64,000 bases of DNA from CAVXSP01 sp963724645 (GTDB lineage: Bacteria > Acidobacteriota > Vicinamibacteria > Vicinamibacterales > SCN-69-37). This document shows, one piece after another, positions 56,623 to 64,000 of the stretch. The stretch lies in contig CAVRVJ010000001.1 in the NCBI GenBank assembly GCA_963724645.1, forward strand, positions 868,001 through 932,000, written 5' to 3'. Made by a program: the position numbers and the translations under genes. Within the stretch, counting starts at the first letter, position 1, and every line of letters begins with the position of its first letter. The notes below the pieces were generated by a model. That model saw nothing but the letters and a program-made list of their open reading frames with translations, was not told the DNA's origin and ran no database searches.

Positions 56623-57621
56623 TCATCCTTGAAAGGTCCCTCTGCTATCGCGATGCTGGAGCGCGTCCGGGTTGACTGCGCTGGCGTACCTGCCGTCGAG
56701 ATACGCCTCTATGATTTCGACAACGGCCTGCGCGAAGGTACGGTAGGTCAGATCCGCGAGCCAACCGAGATGCGAGGTCAGCACGACGTTGTCGAGCCGT
56801 CGGAGTGGCGAATCGGGAGCGAGAGGCTCTTCCGCGAATACATCCAGCCCCGCCGCCCCAAGCGCTCCCTCGGCGAGGACACGCGCCAGCGCTCCCTCGT
56901 CCACAATGGCGCCGCGCGCCGTGTTGATGAGCACGCCGTCCGGTCCGATACGGCGCAGTCTTTGCTCGTTCAGCAGCCCGCGGCTGTCCTCGGAAAGCTT
57001 GAGCTGCACGGTGACGATGTCGGCCTCCTCGAGCAACGCATCGAGCTCCAGGAAGGTCGCGCCGGAGCGCATGGCACGTTCGCCGGTGAGTGTGGGCCCC
57101 CAAGCCAAGACCTGCATGCGGAACGCTTGCGCGAGCTGGGCGATCTCCCGGCCGATCCGCCCCAACCCGAGGATCCCCAGCTTCTTCCCCGCGAGGGTTC
57201 GGCCCGCGAAGGAGGGCCATTCACCCCGGCGCATGGCTTGATCGGTCTGCGGTATGCGCCGGAGAACGGCCAGCATCAGGCCGAAGGTCAGCTCGATGGT
57301 GGAGCGGGCGATGAAGCCCATCGTTTCGATGTCAGACGATGCCATCCCCACGAGGACGCCCGCCTTGGTAGCGGCGGCCATGTCGACGTGGTACGCGTGG
57401 TTGCCGGTCTGCGCGATCAGCTCCAGCCCCGGCAAGGACTCGAAGAACGCTGCATCGAAGCGGGTGCGCTCGCGCAGCGCGATCAGTATCGGGTAGCCCC
57501 GCAGCCGCCCGGGCGGGAGTTTCTCCGTGTACACGTCGACCGGGAGCCGGCGGCGCAGACGTTCTATCGCCGGGTCGGCCCCGAAGGCGTGATGATAGTC
57601 ATCCAGCACTGCAACCCGCAT
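56623..57621 (-). CDS. D-2-hydroxyacid dehydrogenase family protein
   Basis: This is an intact NAD-dependent dehydrogenase of 332 residues, starting at MRVAVLDDYHHAFGADPAIE. The NAD-binding motif is KKLGILGLGRIGREIAQLAQ. The catalytic Arg lies in LINTARGAIVDEGAL, the Glu in DVFAEEPLAPDSPL and the His in VVLTSHLGWLADLTY. Relatives act on D-lactate, glyoxylate, phosphoglycerate or phosphite-like substrates, and none can be singled out here. An in-frame extension upstream to 58068 is not protein-like and overlaps the next gene. Confidence 0.92.
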   Translation of the reverse strand: MRVAVLDDYHHAFGADPAIERLRRRLPVDVYTEKLPPGRLRGYPILIALRERTRFDAAFFESLPGLELIAQTGNHAYHVDMAAATKAGVLVGMASSDIETMGFIARSTIELTFGLMLAVLRRIPQTDQAMRRGEWPSFAGRTLAGKKLGILGLGRIGREIAQLAQAFRMQVLAWGPTLTGERAMRSGATFLELDALLEEADIVTVQLKLSEDSRGLLNEQRLRRIGPDGVLINTARGAIVDEGALARVLAEGALGAAGLDVFAEEPLAPDSPLRRLDNVVLTSHLGWLADLTYRTFAQAVVEIIEAYLDGRYASAVNPDALQHRDSRGTFQG

Positions 57622-57805
57622 GACGTGCTCACTCTTCCTTCCTTGATCAGGCTCGAGAAGCTCAATCCCTTGTCGATCTTGGCGATCTCTTCCATGACTT
57701 TGCTCGACAAGGCCGCCGACCTCGTCGACCACAGTCCGCGAGGCCCGGCGACGACGAAGCGCGGCCTTGGCGAGTGCGGTCGTAGAGACTCGCCCCGTGT
57801 ACCCC

Positions 57806-59803
57806 TCACGTGAGTCCGACGAGTCGGGCGCCCCTGCGAAAGAGTGTCTGGCCGTCACGGTCGAAGGGGAACGCCGTGAAAAAGTCCGCCAAGCAGTAGC
57901 GCGGCGAGGCGTGCCGCACGGCGGCAACGTGTGCGCGCGCTTGCTCGAGCGACCCCGCCAGTGCCAGGCAACACGCGGCGATCGCGTGGATGTGAGGAAA
58001 TGCATTGGGGCGCGCAGCCGCTTTGACGGCCCAGCTCGCGCCCTCTTCGAAGTGCCCCAGGCGGACAAGTGCTACCGCCCGCGTGGCGAGCATGCCGAGC
58101 AGCATCGGGTCGAACGGGCTGAGGTGGCGCGAGTAGTCGGCCGCGCTGATGGCCGCGCGGGCGTCTCCGACAATGGAGTGAACGAAGGAGAGGTAATAGT
58201 GACCGAGCGCGAAGTTCGGGCTCAGTTCGATCGACAGCGTAAGGGCGCTGATCGATTCGTCGGGCTGCCCCCGCAGCATGAGCGCCCGGCCCATCGCCCA
58301 GTGGACGGCAGGGTCGCGCTCGTCGGCCATGAGCCCCTGCGCCGCGGCTCGATACGCCTGCTCCATGCCCGCTGCCCGGTCGTTCCAGTTCTGGAAAGCA
58401 TCCTGATAATACGTGAACGAGAGTCCCGCGTAGGCGCGTGAGAACGTCGGATCCAGGCGAAGCGCCATCTCGAAGAAGTGTCGGGCGTGCTCGTTGTCGG
58501 CCCGGCGGAGCTGGTACATGTGCCAGAGGCCCCGATGGTGTGCGCCCCACGCATCCAACGAGCTGGGTGGCTTCAGGATGGCGCGATGGCGTTCGAGGGT
58601 TTCGATCTCGCCGGCGATCGACGCGACAATGCGATTGCCGATCTCGTCGAGGACCACAAAGGCATCGTCGAATGTGAGGTTGAAGATCTCGGCCCAGACG
58701 ATCCTGGCGCTACGCGTTTCGGCCAGCTCGACGGTCACCGTCAGTCGTGTCCCCTGCACGCGGGTCGAGCCGCTCACGACGTAGTCCACATTCAGGAGGC
58801 GACCCGCCTCCTCTGCGCCGATGCTTCGCTCGTGAAGGGCGAAGACCGTGCCCTGCGCAATCACGAACAGGCTGCGCAGCTTGGCTAGCCGGGTGATCAC
58901 GTCATGCGCGAGGGCATCGGCTGCGCCACCGCGAGCTTGCGGGGCCGATGAGCGGTCGATGAACGGCATGACCGCAATGGAGGCGCGACCACGACCAGCG
59001 GTGTCGGTGCCAGGTTCGTTCGGCTCCTGAATCGCAATGCCCGTCGCCGTGCGCGCGGTACGCCAGGCGGTGCGAATCGACGTGCTCTCGAGGCCTTCGC
59101 GTTCGAACAGATCGATGGTCGTCGCCAGGTGGGCTTCGGCTTCGCGAATCTTGCCTCGTCGCGCGAGCGCCCTGAAGAGGCACTCGTGCGCCCGCTGATC
59201 GAACGGCGCGAGCTCGAGCCACGTGTCGAGGTACACGAGCGCCTGGTCATCCGGGCCGCGCATGACGAGCTGCTCGAGCACCGCAGTGCGACAGCTGCGA
59301 AGCCGACGACGCTGTGCAGTCAGCCAGGCGGTAAACACGGGACTGCCGTCAATCGCCAGACTGTCGAGAAATTCCCCCTCGAAAGATGCTGCGAGCGCCC
59401 CGAGTCGCTCCGGAGATAACGTCTCGATCCCGGCCTCGGCGGCCCGCAGGACGTCGAGCACGTCGACCGGACACTGCGACAGATCCAGCTGAACGGTGTC
59501 CCCATGCGTGTGCACTCGCCGGCAGGCACGGTCGTCGAGCAGGCCACGGATCTTGCTCAGGCACCAACGCAGTTCGCCGCGCGGATCGTTGGGGATGTCC
59601 CACAACAGTTCACACAACGGGCCTCTGGCGACGGGCTTCGGCGCCAGCGCCAGGTACGCGAGTAGCGCGCGCACCTTGCGCGAGGGCGGAAGCGCGACGG
59701 GGCGGCCTCGTCGAGACAGCCGCAACGGGCCGAGCATGTGGATTTCGAGCGGGGCTCCGCCGCGTTGGATTGCTGCGCGCTGTGTACCGCCCGAGACGCC
59801 CAT
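57806..59803 (-). CDS. SARP/BTAD-type transcriptional regulator with TolB-like and TPR domains
   Basis: This is an intact protein of about 665 residues from the Met at 59803; a Met at 59941 would add 46 residues. The N-terminal winged helix is seen in LEIHMLGPLRLSRRGRPVAL, PPSRKVRALLAYLALAP and LRWCLSKIRGLLDDRACRRV. A bacterial transcriptional activation domain (helical repeats) follows. Then comes a TolB-like region (ASIAVMPFIDRSSAPQARGG, NVDYVVSGSTRVQGTRLTVT) and C-terminal TPRs (HYYLSFVHSIVGDARAAISA). The layout matches adenylate-cyclase-like regulators without a cyclase domain. The regulated gene could be the divergent cupin. Confidence 0.85.
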   Translation of the reverse strand: MGVSGGTQRAAIQRGGAPLEIHMLGPLRLSRRGRPVALPPSRKVRALLAYLALAPKPVARGPLCELLWDIPNDPRGELRWCLSKIRGLLDDRACRRVHTHGDTVQLDLSQCPVDVLDVLRAAEAGIETLSPERLGALAASFEGEFLDSLAIDGSPVFTAWLTAQRRRLRSCRTAVLEQLVMRGPDDQALVYLDTWLELAPFDQRAHECLFRALARRGKIREAEAHLATTIDLFEREGLESTSIRTAWRTARTATGIAIQEPNEPGTDTAGRGRASIAVMPFIDRSSAPQARGGAADALAHDVITRLAKLRSLFVIAQGTVFALHERSIGAEEAGRLLNVDYVVSGSTRVQGTRLTVTVELAETRSARIVWAEIFNLTFDDAFVVLDEIGNRIVASIAGEIETLERHRAILKPPSSLDAWGAHHRGLWHMYQLRRADNEHARHFFEMALRLDPTFSRAYAGLSFTYYQDAFQNWNDRAAGMEQAYRAAAQGLMADERDPAVHWAMGRALMLRGQPDESISALTLSIELSPNFALGHYYLSFVHSIVGDARAAISAADYSRHLSPFDPMLLGMLATRAVALVRLGHFEEGASWAVKAAARPNAFPHIHAIAACCLALAGSLEQARAHVAAVRHASPRYCLADFFTAFPFDRDGQTLFRRGARLVGLT

Positions 59804-60096
59804 GTTGAAGCACTCACGCGTCGCCGCCCGCGTCAGGCGGCCCGTTTTGGGGCAGGGTGCGGCCAGCGCCGACTCACGACGCCGTGATTGTGCCCTGACG
59901 GTCGACGGATCGACAAGGGCGGTCTGAAGTCCGTCCGTCATCAGATTCCACGCGCGATTCCACGCCGGCTCCCACGCCCGCTTCCACGTGAGCGCCGTAG
60001 AGTCGTCCTATCGCGCCGGCTGGCCGCGCACAACACCAGCCCGTGGACGCGGGTCGGCCCATGGTGGGACGAGTCTCGTCCGCGCATTTACGGGAA

Positions 60097-60119
60097 GGAG
60101 CGCCGATCTCCGGCGCTCC
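60097..60119 (+). promoter_or_regulatory. Hairpin directly before the cupin ribosome-binding site
   Basis: GGAGCGCCG (60097-60105) pairs perfectly with CGGCGCTCC (60111-60119) around ATCTC. The ribosome-binding sequence AGGAGG starts four bases later at 60124. A second small hairpin, GGACGAG-T-CTCGTCC, lies at 60067-60081. Together they could control translation of the cupin gene; there is no T-run, so a terminator is unlikely. Confidence 0.4.
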
Positions 60120-60133
60120 GGTAGGAGGACACG

Positions 60134-60634
60134 TTGAAGACCTTCGCTTCTGTGATTATCGTCGCCGGCTTGTTCCTGACCGCTGCCAGTGTGGCCATTC
60201 GCGCTGACCATCCACACGCCGGTCAAAACCTCAAGGACGCGAAATGGAGCCCCGCGCCGCCGCTGCTCCCGAAGGGAGCCGAGATCGCCGTGCTCGATGG
60301 CGATCCGACGAAGCCGGTGCTCTATGCCGTCCGTTTGAAGTTCCCCGCCCACTACGCGATTCCGGCCCACTCACACCCCACCGACGAGCACGTCGTCGTC
60401 ACCTCGGGCGCGCTCGTGTTCGGGATGGGAGACGTGCTCGACAAACGCTCGAGCACCAACACGAAGCTGACCGTCGGCGGGTTCGTCGATGCGTCGGCCA
60501 ACGTGAATCATTTCGCGTTCACCCGCGATGAAGAGACCACCATCGTGCTGTACGGAGAGGGACCCGTGGAGTTCAAGTACGTCAACCCAAATGATGACCC
60601 GCGTAACCAACCCAACGCCGTGAGGCGTCAGTAG
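60134..60634 (+). CDS. Cupin domain-containing protein, exported
   Basis: This is an intact 166-residue protein starting at a TTG (60134) with AGGAGG at 60124-60129. The signal peptide is seen in FASVIIVAGLFLTAASVAIR. The single cupin domain has metal-ligand-like motifs: HYAIPAHSHPTDEHVVVTSG and, later, NVNHFAFTRDEETTIVLYGE. The final segment GPVEFKYVNPNDDPRN is common in exported cupins of unknown function. It is divergent from the SARP/BTAD-type regulator. Confidence 0.88.
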   Translation: MKTFASVIIVAGLFLTAASVAIRADHPHAGQNLKDAKWSPAPPLLPKGAEIAVLDGDPTKPVLYAVRLKFPAHYAIPAHSHPTDEHVVVTSGALVFGMGDVLDKRSSTNTKLTVGGFVDASANVNHFAFTRDEETTIVLYGEGPVEFKYVNPNDDPRNQPNAVRRQ

Positions 60635-60733
60635 GCGTCGGCGATACCAGAGGGTCGCCGGCTTGTTCCTGACCACCCGGCAGACCGCCGCACGTGAACA
60701 CATGACCAGCGTGCTACCTTGACGGCCCCCTCC

Positions 60734-63536
60734 ATGGCCACGAGCGACCCCCGCGGGGGAGAGGCCGGCCGCACCGCCGCCGAGCCGCCTGGCGCGCCCG
60801 CCCAGCCGGGCAGCGATGCACGGCTGGATGCGCTGCTCTTCGATCTGAGCCCGTTTCCCGCCGTGGTCAGCCGCGTGGCGGACCATGCCGTCGTGGCGAT
60901 CAACGCGCGCACGGCGGAGCTGGTCGGCGTCCCGCGCGAGAAGGCGATCGGCGTGCGGATCACCGATTACTACGTCGACCCGTCGCAGCGTCAGGTGCTC
61001 ATTGATCGGCTGCGGGCCGCCGGCCGTGCCGATGACGTGCGGGTGCAGCTGCGGCGGCCCGATGGCCGCATCTTCTGGTCGCAGGCGTCGGCCCGGCTGG
61101 TCACCTACCAGGGCGAAGCGGCCGTGCTCACGGTGTTCAACGACATCACCAATCAGGTCGCCGCCGAGCAGGCGCTGATGGCGAGCGAGCGCCGGCTGGC
61201 GGGGCAAAGCGAGGCGCTCACCGATCTGACCGCCCAGTACGCCAACCTGACCACTCACTTCGACGAGCGGCTGCGCACCATTCTGAAGACGTCGGCACGC
61301 ACGCTGCAGACGGAGCGCCTGAGCATGTGGCGCTTCGACGCCGAGCGGAAGGCCATCTGTTGCGTCGGACTGTATCGCTGCAGCGACGACCGCCACGAGT
61401 CGGGGGCGATCCTCCCGCGCAGCGTCGCCCCCGCCTACTTCGACGCGCTCGAGCGCGAGCGGGTGATCGCCGCGGGCGATGCCGCCACCGATCCGCGCAC
61501 GCGGGAATTCCTCGAGCCGTACCTGAGACCCCTCGGCATCGGCGCCATGCTCGACGTGCCGCTGCGGCAGAACCACGTGACGGTGGGCGTGCTCTGCGCC
61601 GAACACGTCGGCGGGCCGAGACCCTGGACGGTCGACGAGCAGAACTTCGCGATCTCCAGCGCCAACCTGATTGCGGTGGCGGTGGCCCACGACGAGCTGC
61701 ACACGGCGCTCAACGAGCTGGCGGAGAGCAACGCGCGCGCCCGCCTCGTCGTCGACACGGCGCACGACGCGTTCATCGGCGTCGATTCGGCCGGCCGGAT
61801 CGTCACCTGGAACGCGCAGGCCGAGAGGACCTTCGGCTGGACGGTCGAGGAGGCCGTGGGGCGCACGCTCGTCGACACGATCATTCCTCCGGACTTCCGC
61901 GAGGCGCACACGCGCGGCATGGCGCGCTTCCACGAGACGGGCGAGGCGCCGGTCGTGAACACAGCGGCTGGAGCTGGCGGCGCTGCATCGTGACGGGCAC
62001 GAGTTTCCGATCGAGATCACGATCACCTCGCCGATGCGGCAGAAGGACGGCTATTTCTTCGGGGCGTTCCTCAGAGACATCTCCGATCGCCGCGAGCACG
62101 ACGATCAGCTGCGGCGCGCCAAGGAATCGGCCGAGGCCGCCACCCGCGCGAAGAGCGAATTTCTGGCCAACATGAGCCACGAGCTGCGGACGCCGCTCAA
62201 CGGCGTGCTCGGGTATGCCCAGCTCCTGCAGCGCGACCGCAGCCTGTCGCCGGCCCACCGCGACGCGCTCGAGGCGATCTCGCACAGCGGATCGCACCTG
62301 CTCGCGCTGATCAACGACATCCTCGATCTGTCCAAGATCGAAGCCGGCGCGCTCGACGTCGACCCCACGCCGACGGATCTCGGGCAGCTCGGCGTGGACC
62401 TGCGGTACGTGCTCGGCGAGGCCGCGCGACGCAAAGGCCTGACGCTCACGATGCGCATTGCGGCGGACGTGCCCTGTCGTGTGATGCTCGATGGCCGCCA
62501 CGTGCGGCAGGTGCTCCTGAACTTGCTCGGCAATGCCATCAAGTTCACCGCGCAGGGCGAGATCCGTCTCGACGTCGGCCGGCTCGACGGCGATCGGCTG
62601 CTGTTCGCCGTGACGGATCCCGGCATCGGCATCGAACCCGACGCGCTCGGGAAGATCTTCGAAGCGTTCACGCAGACGGACGCCGGAGCCAGAGCCGGTG
62701 GCACGGGCCTCGGCCTGGCCATCAGCGATCAGCTGATCCGGAGCATGGGCGGCGACCTGCGCGTCGAGAGCACGCCGGGCCGCGGCAGCCGGTTCTTCTT
62801 CGCACTGACGCTGGTGCCGGCGGAAGGCGCCGCGTCGCAGGGCGACGTCGACGTGACCGATCCGACGCTCGACTCGAGGCTCGCGCCGGGCGAACAGCTC
62901 ACCGCGCTCGTGGTCGACGACAGCACCGTCAGCCGACGGATCCTGGCGGCGCTGCTCGAAAGTGCCGGCATCCGGGTCATTACCGCCGCGGGGGGATTCG
63001 AGGCGATCCAACTGGCGCAAGCGCACCGTCCCGACGTCGTCCTCATGGATTTGAAGATGAGCGATCTCGACGGGCTCGAGGCGACGCGGCGGCTGAAAGC
63101 GGATCCGGCCACCGCCGCGATCCCGGTCATCGCGGTGACGGCGAGCACGGATGGCGACAAACGCCAGGCGGCCCGCGACGCGGGCTGCGTCGACTACCTC
63201 GTCAAGCCGGTCCGGGCCGAGTTGGTGTTCGGCGCGCTCCAGGCGTATGCCGGCGCCCGATTCGTCCGCGGATCCGACATGGATATCTCGACGGGCGCGC
63301 TCGATGGGCTGAAGGCCCGGCGGCGGGCGGACCTTGCGGCCCGGCTGCGTCAGGCGATGGACATCGGCGACGTGTCCGAGCTCCAGGCGCTCGCGCGCGA
63401 GCTCGCCGGTGCCGATCCGCTGGAGGCGGCGCTCGGCCGGCGCATCGCGCGGCTTGTCTCGATCTTCGATTTCGAGGGCCTTCGCGACCTGGCGGCCGCG
63501 CTGGGTGAAGGGGCAAGCCCCCGTCCCGGCGATTGA
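60734..63536 (+). CDS. Hybrid sensor histidine kinase/response regulator (one frameshift)
   Basis: This is a protein of about 933 residues with no transmembrane helix. The order is PAS (LSPFPAVVSRVADHAVVAIN), GAF (TSARTLQTERLSMWRFDAER), PAS (VDTAHDAFIGVDSAGRIVTW), HisKA with FLANMSHELRTPLNGVLGYA, HATPase (NLLGNAIKFTAQG, DPGIGIEPD, GTGLGLAISDQLI) and a receiver domain with Asp in DVVLMDLKMSDLDG and Lys in YLVKPVRAE. The frame changes near 61965, within the second PAS domain. A short helical tail of about 80 residues ends the protein and lacks a recognisable HPt His. The gene stop lies a few bases from a truncated transposase. Confidence 0.87.
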
Positions 63537-63538
63537 CG

Positions 63539-64000
63539 GTGAACTTCCGTCGTAAAGAAGTCCGCCCCAGCGATCACGCCCCAATGCGCCGTCAAGAACG
63601 TCTGCCACGAGGTCGGGCGCTGCGGGACCGGGGGGCAGGCCGGCCCCTTTCAGAATCCGTCGAATGGTCGAGCGGCCCACGCGGTGGCCGAGATTCTCGA
63701 GCGCGCCTTGGATGCGCGTGTAGCGCCACATCGGATTCTCTTCCACCATTCGCACGACCGATCGCCGAATCTCGAGAAGGACGCTGCACCGACCGGGTTG
63801 CCGAGCGTACGTCCACTTCCGTGCAATGAGCTGCCGATGCCAGCGCAGCAACGTGTCCGGCGTCGCGATCGTGGCGATCTTGCGCAGAGCCGTACGCCCA
63901 CCCGGCCCCGGAGCCGCCAGCCGGCGGCGATCATCGTCGGTGAGACGCAGCCGCCGGATCCCAAGCTGGCGCCGCAGGAGCCGGTTCTCCTCGATCAGGT
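63539..64000 (-). pseudogene. Transposase fragment (integrase-core type), truncated and frameshifted
   Basis: The segment enters from beyond the window end and reads IEENRLLRRQLGIRRLRLTD, DTLLRWHRQLIARKWTYARQ, VVRMVEENPMWRYTRIQGAL and GHRVGRSTIRRILKGAGLPP, the N-terminal HTH part of a common integrase-core transposase. The frame changes near 63620 (then AHWGVIAGADFFTTEV) and homology stops at about 63542, before the DDE catalytic core. Only the first third or so of the gene remains. The cut is 3 bases from the sensor-kinase stop, so the kinase's end was spared. Confidence 0.8.

Noticed and set aside
61881..63535. Minus-strand continuation of the transposase frame across the hybrid kinase
   Set aside because: Only the part above 63542 resembles a transposase; below that the frame is the opposite strand of the kinase gene.

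Overview
The window looks like chromosomal DNA of an Acidobacteriota-type bacterium, most likely Vicinamibacteria. The reasons are high GC, an Oar-like TonB receptor with a carboxypeptidase-like N-terminal domain, several long MacB/FtsX-type 'ADOP' permeases paired with PadR regulators, a Ser/Thr kinase fused to TolB-like and TPR domains, and many GC-rich palindromic intergenic repeats. This placement is an inference from gene families; there is no rRNA gene to confirm it. Many genes can only be read by changing frame, above all at 0.9-8.6 kb. Either the consensus carries indel errors or that block is decaying. I annotate such genes over their full reconstructed span and say where the frame changes.

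Layout. 0.3-8.8 kb: a carbohydrate-type locus (TonB receptor, terminator, two Gfo/Idh/MocA oxidoreductases, MFS transporter), with related palindromes upstream of the receptor and of the first oxidoreductase. 8.8-16.3 kb: secreted enzymes (metallo-beta-lactamase fold hydrolase, flavin amine oxidase, prolyl-oligopeptidase-like esterase, PQQ-type beta-propeller). A GxxExxY nuclease-like gene between two long palindromic repeats is wedged among them. 16.4-21.9 kb: two exported phosphatases/phosphoesterases and a di-haem cytochrome c peroxidase-like protein. 22.5-24.7 kb: an IS110-family element that has landed inside a dispersed repeat. 24.8-27.2 kb: a kinase remnant and an ECF sigma/anti-sigma-like pair. 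27.3-31.0 kb: a compact RiPP locus (short precursor peptide, B12-radical SAM maturase, divergent methyltransferase). 31.0-31.8 kb: a Phd/VapC toxin-antitoxin pair with a visible promoter and operator. 32.2-40.8 kb: three ADOP permeases and two PadR regulators. 40.9-43.6 kb: the kinase-TPR protein and a VOC-family protein.

43.6-47.3 kb is a gene graveyard holding tails and heads of at least seven genes, several with the middle removed. 47.5-55.4 kb is a two-component system followed by a TolC / RND / membrane-fusion efflux operon. 55.4-56.6 kb holds remnants that resemble a chromate-resistance cluster and a tRNA-Arg 3' half. 56.6-64 kb carries a D-2-hydroxyacid dehydrogenase, a SARP/BTAD-type regulator with TPRs, an exported cupin, a hybrid histidine kinase and a truncated transposase at the window edge.

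The observations I rate highest are: (i) the RiPP locus; (ii) a previously unexplained dispersed repeat of about 80-95 bp, present five times in the same orientation (24.6, 25.9, 44.3, 46.4 and 56.5 kb), next to degraded genes and hit once by the IS110 element; (iii) the cloverleaf-like palindromes that bracket the GxxExxY gene.
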